64,000 nt of DNA, from assembly GCA_001592805.2 (NCBI GenBank), contig CP051139.1, positions 4,826,229 to 4,890,228 on the forward strand, in the 5' to 3' direction. The DNA comes from Peltaster fructicola. Its lineage: Eukaryota > Ascomycota > Dothideomycetes. The notes beneath the pieces were generated by a model. The model was not told where the DNA came from. It saw only the letters and a list, made by a program, of their open reading frames with translations, and made no database searches. A program made the translations under genes and the position numbers. Shown here one piece after another: positions 1-11,500 of the stretch; within the stretch, counting starts at the first letter, position 1; the number at the start of each line of letters is the position of its first letter.

Positions 1-784
1 CCGGCTGATCTTTAGACTGCGCAACAACGGAGAGTATTCTGACTTGACAGTCCACTGTGAACAGGAGCAATTCAACGTCCACAAGGACATAGTCTGCCCC
101 AAATCTTCCTTCATTCGTGCAGCCTGCGCAATGGGACGCTGGGAGATATGGTCAAGAGATCGTTGAGATGACAAGCTGATAGATCTTAAGAAGGAGAAGG
201 AGGCGTCGTCACACTTCTTGCCGAGGACGATGATGAGGACGGCAGTCGTAGTAAGGTCGCAGACGGTCCAATTGCCATCAAACTCATGTTCCAATTCATC
301 TACACCTGTGATCACAACATCAACAGCCTCCATGCCTCGGAGCAGCGCGCGAACAACCTCGCCCTTCATGTCCAGATGTACGCACCAGGCGACAAGTATG
401 ACGTCCAAGGCTTGGGAACGGAGGCACTGAGCAAACTCAGAGACGAGATCGGTACTAATTGGGACGACAAAGGCATCTATGAGATGCTATCCATCGTGTC
501 GGCGCGAGCTACACCTTCAGGGGATCCACCTCAGAGACGCTCTTGCGAAAGCCATGCTGCGTCGGGCTTCGCGATATGGTCTCACACCTGCGGTTGAGAA
601 GAAGATCTGTACCAGCACTGGGCTGATGCGTAAGGTCTGGAAGATCACTGCTGTCAAAGGGCCGTACTGCAACATTTGTGGTGAGCTGGAGATCATGAAG
701 TGGTGCTATACCGCATGGGCAGTCTGCGGTTGCGACACAACTACGTACGCTATGACAGGACCACGTACGTACCAGTCGTACTGA
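1..784 (+). pseudogene. BTB/POZ domain protein, decayed and cut by the window edge
   Basis: BTB/POZ domains mediate dimerisation and often recruit cullin-3 ubiquitin ligases. Reading from base 2, the first stretch contains SDLTVHCEQEQFNVHKDIVC, the usual start of a fungal BTB domain, followed by a KSSFIRAAC segment. An in-frame TGA lies at 164-166 and the homologous reading then jumps frame. GQEIVEMTS is recovered in a second frame. From about 205 a third frame gives the second half of the domain (FQFIYTCDHNI, then LHVQMYAPGDKYDVQGLG, the conserved helix around LYxLADKYD). A further shift near 480 leads into RDALAKAMLRRASRYG and a cysteine-bearing tail (CNICGELE). Several frame changes plus a stop make an intact product very unlikely; introns alone would not explain the one-base offset near 150. 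The true 5' end lies outside the window. Confidence 0.72.
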
Positions 785-1323
785 AGTCTCACGAAAGGCA
801 GCAGCATCCACACTGTCGCGGTTGAGGTATGATCACTTGTCCGGTCGCAGACCATCATGCGAAACATGCATCTGCATTGCATATCATGCTGTCAGTGCGC
901 CGGTACGACGGTATCTAAGAAACGATCGACTACCTCTGCTCACAACCGTCGTAGCAGCATAGTCGCCAGCATGAGATAGAGCTTGAGAGGTAATCTGATA
1001 TGACCTCTCACGCTTGCCTCCTAAGAACGAAGGGCAATATGCCTGTGCCCGTGCGCTGGCAAGTAGATGTGACCAGCTGTCTGCCTCATTCACTCCGGAG
1101 TTGTGAATCAGCCTGGGGACTGACGTTGAGTGACAGTGCTTGTGAAGCGGAGAGCAGCAGGACTAACGCTCTGCGCGATGTGAGATGCTCATACTTAAGA
1201 GGTCTTGCTCTGCTGATCTTAACGATCTTCGATCCGGCCAATGGAGAGCTTATCTTGCGTGTCTCGCTATCTGTTGAGCTCGATCGAGACAGGTCGTGAC
1301 GTAGCTTAGCTCTGAGTTTCGGC
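785..1323. other. intergenic, no gene seen
   Basis: No recognisable coding sequence, RNA or repeat was found on either strand. Open frames here are short and lack family motifs. The 3' part presumably holds the promoter of the MFS gene that follows; I see no convincing TATA box. Confidence 0.5.
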
Positions 1324-2951
1324 ATGCAGATGTTCTCGACCGTCGTGGAAAACACAGACAACTTGAGCAGTGTCCAAAGAGTTATGGCTGAACGAGAGCC
1401 ATTGTTGCGACAGAGGAAGAATGTGGTGCAGTTTGAGGAGGATGACAAAGACAATCCGCGGAATTGGTGAGCTCCACTTCAGACCGCATTCCTCCTTCTA
1501 ACAACAACCAGGCCACGATGGCGAAAGCTCATGGCATGGATTCCAATCGTACCAGTCGATCTCGCAGTCAGCTTCGGCGCATCTGGATACTCTCCTGTCA
1601 CCGAGAAGTTCGCTGATGCCTTCGAGATCTCAACGCAGACCGCCGTGCTCGGTTTGAGTCTCTACACGTTGGCGCTGGCCTTTGGTCCTATGATCAATGC
1701 GCCGATGTCTGAGTATTATGGACGCCTGCCTGTCTACATGATTCTGTACGGCCTATCACTGCCGTTCTTCGTTGGTAGTGCAATGGCACCAAACTTCACG
1801 GTCTTCCTGGTCACGCGCTTCTTCTGTGGGCTCTTGCAAAGCGTCACAATTGCTAACCTAGGAGGTACGATCGCTGACCTGTACGATATTCAACATACGG
1901 GCAAGCCAATGTCAGTCTTCATCTGGGCAGCAACATGCGGATCGAGTTTGGGATACTTCCTGATGTCCTTTGTCGCACAGGATCGACCATGGCAAGATGT
2001 GTTTTGGGTATTGCTTGCAGTGTGTGGTGGAGTATGGTTTGTGATGTGCTGCTTCATCGGATACGCCGGTGAGACGAGATCGAGCGTCCTGCTCAGGAGA
2101 ATTGCCGCGGCGAGGCAGAAAGAGACGGGAGAGACAATGGAAGTGCCAGAGGAGTACAAGGCGAAGGGAATGAAGCAGCTGGTTGTCAGCATACAGGCAC
2201 GACCATTCCGCTTCTTGACGACTGAAAGCATCATCGTCAGTGCGGCTGCGTACAATGGCTCGCTCTATGGCATCAGCTTCCTGCTCAATGGTGCCTTCGC
2301 ACTTGTCTTTGCACAAGGCCATGGCTATAATACCATGGAGACAGGATTGTGCTTCGCCGGAATCATACTAGGCGTCTCGCTGGGTCCTTTCACTAACCTT
2401 CTGCAGGAGAAGTTGTATGTCCGCGACTCGAAAGGCGGTAACGTCCCAGAAGCTAGATTGCAGCTGTCGAAAGTCGCTGCTGTGGCGTTTCCAGTATCGC
2501 TCTTCTGGTTCGCATGGACTTCCTACTCATGGATGCCTGCTATCGTACCGATCTTGGCATCAGCTCTCTGGGGGTGGTCGTTCTTCACCCTGATCCTCAT
2601 GACTTACATGTACACGGAGGACTCGTATGGCGAGTACAGCTCGTCTGCTCTGGCTGGACTGGGTGCGTTCGAGCAGGTTCTCGTTGTCCTTGCTGACCTT
2701 AGCAGGTTTTGTACGCAATGCTGCAGGTGCAGGCTTCCCGTTGTTTGGAAGACAGATGTGAGTTACGAACGGTGTACGGTGTTGCTGACCTGTGCAGGTT
2801 TGATGGCCTTGGATACCAGTGGGCGGCCACTATACTGGCCTTCTTGGCTGTGGTACTCGCTCCAATACCCTTCGTTCTGGCAGACTTTGGCAAGCGACTA
2901 CGCAAGAGAAGTCCATATGCATCGGAGCAGTTTGAGGAGCTCCAGGATTGA
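1324..2951 (+). CDS. MFS transporter, DHA1-type, four exons
   Basis: A major facilitator superfamily drug/polyamine-type proton antiporter of about 499 residues in a cell membrane. I infer exons 1324-1466, 1512-2662, 2706-2757 and 2798-2951; the joined length is 1500 bases, exactly 500 codons with the stop. All introns are GT...AG (45, 43 and 40 bp) with CTAAC or CTGAC branch sites. The joined protein shows the DHA1 hallmarks in order: DDKDNPRNW before TM1, SFGASGYSPV at TM1, LGLSLYTLALAFGPM at TM2, SEYYGRLPVY (motif A region) between TM2 and TM3, and a C-terminal GLGYQWAATILAFLAVVLAP helix followed by a basic tail. An in-frame TGA at 1297 bounds the start; ATG 1330 is an alternative. Without splicing the frame would run on as non-homologous sequence to 3081. 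The substrate cannot be told. The gene looks intact although both neighbours are decayed. Confidence 0.9.
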
Positions 2952-3444
2952 TCGAACGAGGACTCGGTGCTTTTGCCATCACATTATCTCTTTCGCACAT
3001 ACGGACTCTATCATCACAGCAGCAGCGTCATGTATCAAGGAGAGCGTGCTCTTACTATACACAAGTTCCAGCTCAGGGTGAGTTACAAAGTGTCGCTGCT
3101 AGCAGTCCGTGCAGTTTATTGAGGTCAAACCTCGCCCTGCTCTATGATCACCTGTACTCGTATGGCATGCAAGCGTCAAGCTGTCACCACACTCTATTGT
3201 GATTGGTCACCTTGCACATGGTACATGCAGGGTGGGACCTCGCAGCCTTGCGAGTACTGTCAACTTCTTCCTCCTCTTCTTCCCTCTCCTGCTCCAACCA
3301 CTCTTGTTGCTGATTAGCGGCACATCTGCATTTGTCGATCGACGAGTATCCGACTCACCAAGCTCGAACTCAAGCTAGGCAGCTTTCCACCAAGAACCTA
3401 CGACAACAATAACATCGGCGCTTTACTCCCACCTTTGAACGACC
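2952..3444. other. intergenic, pyrimidine-rich promoter region of the HET gene
   Basis: No gene is seen. A CT-rich run at about 3265-3312 lies 130-180 bases upstream of the HET start codon; pyrimidine-rich tracts are common just upstream of transcription starts in filamentous fungi. The promoter role is inferred. Confidence 0.4.
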
Positions 3445-4368
3445 ATGCGCCTGCTGTATCTCGACCGTGGACAGCTCCGACTTACAGAGTACCTGCACAG
3501 AGACATACCGCCATACGCCATCCTGTCCCACCGCTGGGGCACGACACAAGATGAAGTCAGCTACCTGGATATCAGAGAAGGTGCCGGAGATAGGAAATCC
3601 GGCTGGGCGAAGCTCAGGTTTTGTGGTGAACAAGCACGAAAGGATGACCTGAAGTACTTCTGGGTGGACACTTGCTGCATCGACAAGGGAAACCCACGAG
3701 AAGTCTCGAGGGCTATCGCCTCCATGTTCGAATGGTACGCCGACGCTCAGCAGTGCTACGTATACCTGGCAGATGTGACCGTCGATCCCATCAGTTCGCG
3801 TGCGGTACACAATGTAGCTTATCGGCCCTGGGAACGAGCGTTCCGCCGAAGCCAATGGTTCACACGAGGATGGACATTGCAGGAATTACTTGCACCAGCA
3901 AGAGTCACATTCTTCTCCTCCCAAGGGCTATACCTTGGCAGTCGAACAGAGCTCAGTGAGCTGATACAACAAATCACTGGCATCGACCGACAAGCACTTC
4001 ATGGCAAAGCACTCTCCGAATATAGTGAAGCTGATCGATTCAGATGGGCAGTAAATCGACAGACTTTGGAGCCGGAGGATCATGCATACTCTCTGCTTGG
4101 CATATTCGGAGTGTCTATGCTTCCATATTATGGCGAAGGCGAAGATGAAGCTTACAATCGATTGAAAGAGGCGATTATTAGGAAGAGACTCTACGATCTT
4201 ATCAAGCTCGATGTCAAGCAAGGTCGCCGCAATACCGAGGACTCTGAGCACACTACTCTTGAGGCTACAACATTGGCCAATGACGAATCTGTCAATAGAC
4301 ATCTCAATAGACATAGAGCTCGATCGCACGCTCGGCGCCTACATCAACACGGTCTGCATCCTTTTTGA
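3445..4368 (+). CDS. HET domain (heterokaryon incompatibility) open frame, N-terminal part of a broken HET-NACHT-ANK gene
   Basis: An open frame of 307 residues holding a complete HET domain, a TIR-related module that triggers cell death when incompatible fungal strains fuse. The three classical blocks are present: AILSHRWG (about residues 26-33), WVDTCCIDKGNPREVSRAI (about 73-91) and RGWTLQELLAP (about 142-152). The usual follow-on segment (DHAYSLLGIFGVSMLPYYGEG) ends near residue 235. The last residues are not conserved, and the stop codon is made by the first copy of a 17-bp tandem repeat. Downstream sequence continues with NACHT and ankyrin segments of the same expected protein, so this is probably the front end of one inactivated NLR-like gene. 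HET-only proteins are common in fungi, so a shortened product could still be made. CDS is used because the frame and domain are intact. Confidence 0.75.
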   Translation: MRLLYLDRGQLRLTEYLHRDIPPYAILSHRWGTTQDEVSYLDIREGAGDRKSGWAKLRFCGEQARKDDLKYFWVDTCCIDKGNPREVSRAIASMFEWYADAQQCYVYLADVTVDPISSRAVHNVAYRPWERAFRRSQWFTRGWTLQELLAPARVTFFSSQGLYLGSRTELSELIQQITGIDRQALHGKALSEYSEADRFRWAVNRQTLEPEDHAYSLLGIFGVSMLPYYGEGEDEAYNRLKEAIIRKRLYDLIKLDVKQGRRNTEDSEHTTLEATTLANDESVNRHLNRHRARSHARRLHQHGLHPF

Positions 4369-4417
4369 TCGCCAAATCACGATGATCGCCAAATCACGAT
4401 GATCGCCAAATCACGAC
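4367..4417 (+). repeat. three copies of a 17-bp tandem repeat at the HET-NACHT junction
   Basis: The unit GATCGCCAAATCACGAT starts at 4367, 4384 and 4401, with one base changed at the end of the third copy. It supplies the TGA that ends the HET frame. Its position between the HET segment and the NACHT segment suggests that the duplication contributed to breaking the gene. Confidence 0.9.
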
Positions 4418-6555
4418 AATCGTTTGCTGAGAGTCTTGGAGTGACAGATCTACCGAGAACAGCGATGTCCCGGGTTCGACGAGCAGCTATCACTAGGCTC
4501 ATAAGATTTGACACGATGAACGCACGAAGGCTGCCAATCAAGCTCCCGTCTGCTAACACCTGCCCGTGATTGCTCGACACGAGGCGTACAAAGCATGGAA
4601 TACGCCGCAGCAATTACGGGACAACTGCCTCTGGATCAAAGGTCATCCCAGGGCCGGGAAGTCGACACTGATGAAGTTCCTAGGCTATCATCTAGCCAAT
4701 GCTACCAGTGGCACTACCAAGACAGTCATGTCGCTCTACTCTAATGCTCGTGGTGACCACCTCGAGAAGACTGTGACTGGTGCCTATCGCTCTCTGGTTG
4801 CACAACTGCTAGAGATGGTACCTGACCTCGATAATGTCTTGGATCGACTTCGCTTTGGGCGCACAACTCTACCTGACTCTGCGTTCTTCGAGCATGCACC
4901 AATTGCAGTCCTACAAGAACTGTTCGCTGGCGCCGTCTCACAGCTCGGTGATCGACAGATCTATTGTCTACTTGATGCTCTCGATGAGACTGACGAAGAT
5001 GACGTCCTTGAGATGGTCGACTTTCCTCAAAGTCTACGACAAGGCTCAACGATTATGACATGCTTCGCAAGTCATCATTATCCGACTCTTGGGATAGATA
5101 GCCTTCAAGTGGTCATGGATCATGAGATTGGGCACGCAAATGACATACGCCGCTACATCGATGCGCATCTGCATGTTGGCACATCCACGAATAATCAGAT
5201 CAAGACAGATCTGCAAGCACGGGCTAATGGCATCTTCCTTTGGGCAGTGATGGCTATCGCTAGCCTGAACAAGGAGTATCGCCATGGCAGCGCGAAATCT
5301 ATACAACAGCAGATCCACCAAACAGCTCTTTTCCCTTCCACAGCAGCTCTCTTCACTATTCCGAGAGATATGTGGCCGAGGAGACATCCCGCCCGACGAC
5401 TTCGCTCTTTGTCTCTAGTGGCTACTGTTTGCAGCCAGACCTCTCTGCCTTGAGGAGTTCTACTTTGCTTTGCAAAGCGGCCTCTCAACCAACAACGATC
5501 TCTACCTGAGCTGACACAAGGGCGTTCTTACGTGCAAGGAGATGGAGAACACCGTGGTCAACTACTCGAAGGGACTTGCAGAGGTCACAAAAGTGGCGCC
5601 ATACACAGTACAACTCATCCATGAGTCGGTTCGTCAGTTCCTTCTCAGTACCGAAGGCTTGCTCTCCATGTACATGGAAGATCTGACCGTCATGACAGCA
5701 CTCGCCCACGAGCGATTGAAGCTCTGCTGTGCAGCCGGCGTGCTGTTCGGCGTACACAGCGGCTGGCTCAGCAAGCATGACATATGGCACTCTAGAACGG
5801 TTACAGAGCGCCATGCTCGGGGGGACAATGAAAGACTACCATTCACAAGCTATGCTGTGGAGTTTGAGTTGTACCATGCTGAGGAAGCCTCTACGGACGG
5901 CTCTCAGTATTGGTTTCTCGATTACTTTCTCGTAACAGATTGGCGTGATATGGCCAGGGCTATACCAGCTTAGGACAACCTTTGGTCCACTACCATGATT
6001 CCACTGCTGGCCGAGCTTAACCACTTCTCACTTCTGCAAACTCTACTTGAGTTCCAGCCTTTCAAGAAGACTAAAGAGTCGATAAGAGCTGCAGATGAAG
6101 CTTTGAGCGTTGCGGTCACAAGTGGCTGTGCAGATGTAATCATGCTATTGCTACACCACGGTGAGGTAACGTATTATGTGCAGGACTTGGAGCGAGACAA
6201 CCTTGTGCTTGTACCGTGCCACACAAGCAAGCGAGGATACAGCCCATGGATCACATGCTATGGAGTGTCTGATGACATTCGAGATGTTCTTCGAGCCTGT
6301 GCACAAGATCGCGATGGGCCGAGCGATACCTTCCATCGTGTACCTGTCGAGGATTTCGAACAGCGAGTTCAGTCAATAGCCTCGACTGCTGCTCAGAATC
6401 GACGCAATTCTCGCTCCCGCATGCCTCACATATATGAGCGCAACCTCAATCGAAGATCGCCAGAAATGAGCCTCTACAACAAGCTCTCTGAGCAGGTCCG
6501 AGTGCTCAATGTCAGGCTTGGCAATGGGCATACGAGCACCAGTACCCAGACATGA
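4418..6555 (+). pseudogene. NACHT NTPase and ankyrin remainder of a HET-NACHT-ANK (fungal NLR) gene
   Basis: This continues the HET gene. The NACHT module is readable at 4566-5330: Walker A GHPRAGKST, then SLYSNARGDHLEKT and YRSLVAQLLE, a Walker-B-like YCLLDALDETDEDDV, then FASHHYPTLGI and ANGIFLWAVMAIASLNKEY. A winged-helix-like part follows in another frame (WLLFAARPLCLEEFYFALQS), then TVQLIHESVRQFLLS, and an ankyrin-like stretch (LLQTLLEF, then SGCADVIMLLLHHGE). The homologous reading is broken by TGA at 4567, a frame shift near 4580, another near 5400, TAG at 5416, TGA at 5512 and TAG at 5971; the last three are in one frame. The TAGs sit where Q is expected, so CAG-to-TAG changes are likely. 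Full NLRs of this type oligomerise and signal through the HET domain; this copy cannot do so as one protein. The 3' end is taken as the stop at 6553-6555. Confidence 0.85.
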
Positions 6556-7857
6556 TCTAACTGACAAGTGCCTGGTGAGACTGAGAGACAGATCATCCAT
6601 TGTCTAGCGCTCTGTCGCTCAGGATGAAGCTCGAGCGCTTCAGGTGTGCAAGTATGTACCGATTCAGCGATCGTGCAGCGACTACAACAGCACTCCAGCT
6701 ACCAGTGGTCAGCATTTGGCACAGCTGGCACTTCCTAGTCATCTCTGATGCGGCAGCATCTTACCTCGAGGATCTTGAGGCTTGATGTTAGACCCTACGA
6801 GCGAGGCTTGACATCAATGGTCGCTTGAGATATGTTATATAGAGACACACTGACGGCAGTTCCTCAAAGATGAGCATAAGACAATCACCTCACGCACAGC
6901 AGACGCCTGAGCAAGGACAATCCGAGAGTTCTTGTGAGCTCGCCTAGCTGGCTCAATACAACAGTGTCTAAGCAGAATGCTTCCGCCTCCAGGCACACAC
7001 ATGCTTCAACATGGTCAGTTGTATGCTCAGCTTCCTCTGGGGCAAGCATCCAGGACAAAGCCAGAAGGCTCAGTAGCTCGATCATGCCCGTGGTAACGAC
7101 GAGTGTAACGACCCATTGCTTCATCGCTGATCTCGCTCTGCTCACATCGCATTCCTTGCTTGGGCGGACCATCGCCGTATCATCTCATGCATGAGACGCC
7201 TCGAAATCGTCGATCTGAAGTTTTGGCTGATCACCCAGCATTCAAATGTCTACGTTCTGATCGTGATGTGACTATTGGACCGCCTTTATCACAATATGAG
7301 GCGGTGTAGAACGACCAGAAAGGGGCGGCTGTCCTCCGGGCAGCATATGACGGAGAATAGTCAGATCCGTCTACCTGTGACGCTGACAAACCACACCAGC
7401 TTTGATGTCTCATAACAAGCAGAGTCTGTGTCCAAGAAGCACGCTACCGTGCATTGCTGGCCTTAACGACAGGATACTCTCTCGCATTTAGCTTCCATTT
7501 GTCGTAGATTCGTGTCCAAATGATCCTCTGACGCTCTGAAGAGGCATGGCGAACAGGTTTACGGTATATGCAGCGAGCTGCAGCTCTCGATCCCCAACAG
7601 TAAACGCTCCCGATCCTAGGCAATGCTCCAACCATCGCACCCATTCGATTTGTAAGCTGGCATATTAAGGTGATAGCATTGTTCAGCACAACTGCAAACC
7701 TAGCAATCTTCGTCCACTCAGGACTGCAGAACGGTAGCTGAGTTGTGTAGAAGTTGTGCAAGGGAACTGCAAGCTTGAGCTTCAATGCCAACCTGGGTCA
7801 TCTCGGAAACGGAGCAACCTGAACAGTTTCAAGGTGCATGAGCCTCTTTGCAAGCAG
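6556..7857. other. intergenic, no gene supported
   Basis: No family motif was recognised. Two minus-strand frames (6885-7172 with one possible membrane helix, and 7444-7791) are open but unsupported. No tandem repeat was seen. Confidence 0.4.
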
Positions 7858-7863
7858 TATAAG
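7858..7863 (+). promoter_or_regulatory. TATA-like box of the GST gene
   Basis: TATAAG lies 64 bases before the ATG at 7922. Its position favours that ATG over the upstream in-frame ATG at 7838, which precedes the box and would add 28 non-conserved residues. Confidence 0.45.
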
Positions 7864-7921
7864 TATCTCGATCGATGCCTGGAACACAAAGGCACAACTA
7901 GAACGCCATCCCTTAACCACA

Positions 7922-8557
7922 ATGTCGCCCTCCATCAAGCTATACATGTTCCCAATGAGCTGCAGCATTGCTAGCCATGCATTGCTCAAAGACTCAGGCC
8001 TCAAGTTCGAAGCTATCAAGGCCAACGTTCTTGATCCTGCCTACCGTGCTGAGTATCTCAAGAACGTCAATCCCAAAGGACAGGTCCCTACGTTGGTCAT
8101 CGACAACGAGATCGTCACAGAAGCACCAGCTGTGCTCACTGCTATCGCGCAGCTAGCACCAGAAAAGTTCTATGCTGGCAGGCCAGAGAACACTGTTCGC
8201 TTCCTTGAGTGGATGAACTTCCTCTCCGGTACACTACATACGAAGAACTTCACCGGATTGTTCAGGCCAGCAGCACTGACTACTGATTCTGCGGGAGAAG
8301 AAGGCATCAGGGCGAAGTCGAAGGAGAATGTCCTGGCCAACTTTGAGCTCATCGAGCAGAAGCTGAAAGGTGTACATGCTTTGGAGGATCATCTGACAGG
8401 TGTCGATACTTACCTGGTGTACTTTGTCTTGGCGGCGAAGAAATTCGGTATCTGGGATGAGCAGCGGTTCCCCAAGTATCAGAAGTTGTTCGAGAATATC
8501 ATGCAGATTCCGTCATTCAAGGCGACGTTCAAGGAGCACTCCAAGCCAGTGGCGTGA
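7922..8557 (+). CDS. glutathione S-transferase family protein
   Basis: An intact single-exon gene of 211 residues, the normal length for a cytosolic GST. The N-terminal thioredoxin fold starts immediately (IKLYMFPMSCSIASH). SCS at 13-15 corresponds to the catalytic Ser/Cys region of beta-like, bacterial-type GSTs. NPKGQVPTL with the cis-proline P56 and TEAPAVL with E67 form the glutathione-binding site. The all-helical C-terminal domain covers about residues 90-205, with the N-capping region around DTYLVYFVLAAKKFGIWDE. GSTs of this kind conjugate or reduce electrophiles. The start at ATG 7922 (A at -3) is chosen because the family motif begins a few residues later and a TATA-like box lies 64 bases upstream. 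Its reading frame is clean although pseudogenes lie on both sides. Confidence 0.9.
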   Translation: MSPSIKLYMFPMSCSIASHALLKDSGLKFEAIKANVLDPAYRAEYLKNVNPKGQVPTLVIDNEIVTEAPAVLTAIAQLAPEKFYAGRPENTVRFLEWMNFLSGTLHTKNFTGLFRPAALTTDSAGEEGIRAKSKENVLANFELIEQKLKGVHALEDHLTGVDTYLVYFVLAAKKFGIWDEQRFPKYQKLFENIMQIPSFKATFKEHSKPVA

Positions 8558-11500
8558 AGGACAAGAGAAGAGCTCCAAGAGCTGGATTGTATGCTAGCAA
8601 GGACATGCGTAGCTCGAGAAAGACGTCCCTGCCACATGGTCACAGAGTCTGCCTAATATCAACGAGATGTCGATGTTGCTCGTAATGCGATCATTGGAGG
8701 GATGATCGTCGCCTGTTGCCGGGTCGCTAAGTGCGTGTACCCATCGATGCATTGAAGAAGCAGACCAGGCCATTGTGCTGTGGTAGCATCCCGGACATAC
8801 TTGGCATAGACGCAATCCGGGTAGTCATGAGCTCATGTTAGTCCTCGTGTCGGCTCGTGGCTGCTCTACCGCGTGTTGCACTTCACAAGGCATGCTGAAC
8901 GCAGTCTTGTATGGACAGTGCGAGCATATGTCGGTGAAGGTGTCGCCAGTCTTGCTTGTACGAAGCCGTGGTCACTGTCTCAGAGCTTGACTTCTGTCCC
9001 ACGGACACTACTTTTCACCTGATCTCCGTTATCTCGACACTCTGAATGGCTGTGAAGCATCGACACCGTGCATTCTCCTCTGCTCTTTCGCTTGTCTTGC
9101 TAGTGATAATCGTTTCTGATCGTAGGCTGGTGGTTGTCGTGGTACTATGGAACTGACGGATGGTAATGTTGTCGTGAGTGTGTATTGTAGTGCGCAGTAC
9201 TGGTTCACCTGGTTGTTAGATCAATGGTAGAGAAGGAGGAGGGACAGAGCCAAGGTGCAGTGCAACTGATGTAAGCATTGGAGCTTGATGAGCAGAGGAC
9301 AGGATGAATGCAGCATCGTCGTTGCCGTTGAGAGTCTTTGCGCAATTGTCGAGAGCATTGAGTATGCTAGCAAGCCTTGCATGCAGTCGCAGTCTTACAA
9401 ATGGTCGACAGGCCGCAGTATGGATGCGTACGAACGGCAGCAGTTCGTGGATCGAGTGAGCAAGCACTCATGGCCGAGTGTCGCAATAGTCACGATGGTG
9501 GATGATGTTGAAGGAGAAGAAGATGGATACCTCGTCTCTCGCGCACTAGTTCTTCTACATGGTCCGCTCTTTCTGCCACGGCTTGTGATCTTACACTCCC
9601 AAACCCGCAAGCTGCTAATCATTCCTCCTTTAACGTCCAATCGTCCCAACGGCATGCTACAGCCTCCACCAAATCAGAGACAGCGTGGCCCATCGATGCG
9701 GAATCATCTCACAGGCTGTGGCGTTACTGTCGTGCCCAAGTACGCAGCAGTGCTTACTGATTAATGAGGGCAGGAAGCTGTCTTCTCAATGCGTTTACAG
9801 CCTCGATCACAAAGGCTCAGTGAGCACATGGCAGACTGCGAGTCTTATCCTGATGATTGAAGGATCTCACACGACGTACAGATGAAGCAGACGCTCGCTT
9901 GTGAGTGTTGTCCGCAGCTACCAAGCCATACTGCGATCATTTGCACATTTCGAAGCCATCAACACAGACTATTGTCCAGCGATCTTTCGGCGCCCTACAC
10001 GCTAGGCGCTACAGACTACGCAGGCGTCTTGCTACGTCGAAAGAGCTTGTGATAAGACCGGAACAAGAGTTTGGCGGCATTGCCGTACGATGAACTGTTT
10101 GTCGTGCTCTCACGAGATGGCCAGCAACACAAGACAGAGACGACGAGTCCAACACCCTAATCAAGAGCCATGTGAGAAGCTGCTGCTGCTGCTGCTGCTG
10201 CATTGCTGGGACGCTCGGCTGTGACGATGCTCGTCTAGAGCCAAGAGCATGTTGAAGCATGCATGAATGCTGCCTCTATTGCTTCATGCTCAGCTGGACA
10301 GACCTCATCAACGATGGTCACAGCTGAGTAGCGGGCTCTAACACCTAGGACCAGGCTCACAGATACCTTTCGTCTGCATCACACAGTGGTTGTGTTGTAT
10401 GCTAGCTGACGTTGTGCTTGAGCCTGGCTCACAAACGTTCTCAGGCATATCCACCAACGAGTGGCAGACTGTCCGCCACGTGAACACCGGCGCAACTCCC
10501 AAGGTCCAATGTCTATGGCAGTCTCGATTGTGACAAGCACCATGGGTCGAAGCGTCCTGCTGACAATGCTGTATAGGCAGCCACGATCAGGAGCGCGATG
10601 GGACCACATCCGTTCACCAAAGTATGACGACCGCGAGAAGCTGTACGGCATTTTGTCTGCCGAAAGCGCCATGTCTCTGCGAATAGTCCCGTACATGTAT
10701 ACCACATCATCTTACTGACCTATGCAATGAACGTCGTGCCACGGCATGAGACTGATGCGAAGCAACACGCAGCTCTTTGCGCATCGATCTCCAACAGCAA
10801 TCCACTGCACTGGCAAAGCGCATCGACTGATGGTCTAGCCTACAGATCTCAGAGCTCATCGAGCTTAGAGTGCCTGTATGTCCGTTCAAGAGGTAGCGAC
10901 AACCAGTCCTTCACTCGCTGCACCAGTGCAATGTAGCTAAGTAGGTCTTTCTCTGAGTATCACGTCGTCCCTTGCTACAGCCGACGTGGTTGTTCGATCA
11001 CGAACTGGCTCAATTTGATCCATGCAAGTGTCTCATCTTGCTGACTTCCTCTTCATTGGTTCTTCTTCCACACATACCGATCAACACAAATTCGTTGCTT
11101 CTAACATTAGCTCTGCTCTCTTCTCGTGGACACTGAGCAGCGATACAAGACACCCGTATCTTGATCACATGTACATCGTGTTGATCAAGTTGTGGATCAC
11201 AACATGACCACACAGTCATCGGTACTTGGAAGACGATAGCTATAGCATATCAGTGCTTGTTGTCAGATCGTTGGATTCTCGAGCTTGCCGACCGAAAGGC
11301 TTCATCACAGATTTCCAACATCATTTACACAGTATCCTCTCCAACGATATGGCTAAGCCTACTCTCGATGGAATCACATTGTTCACAAGTACTGCTGATA
11401 TCGATTCCAGGCTTGTTGCAATAAAATTGACAGCGCTGTCTGACTTTGATAAGGCACATGTTCAACACCTCTTCCAATACGGCAAGCCCTTATTCGCAAA

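Noticed and set aside
6885-7172. 95-codon minus-strand frame with one possible membrane helix
   Set aside because: A single hydrophobic run in an otherwise unsupported short frame is not enough to call a gene.
9285-9764. 159-codon open frame
   Set aside because: No recognisable domain, and overlapping frames on the minus strand are equally open.
10179-10201. GCT run as a coding polyglutamine or polyalanine tract
   Set aside because: The frames through it are short and lack any other support.
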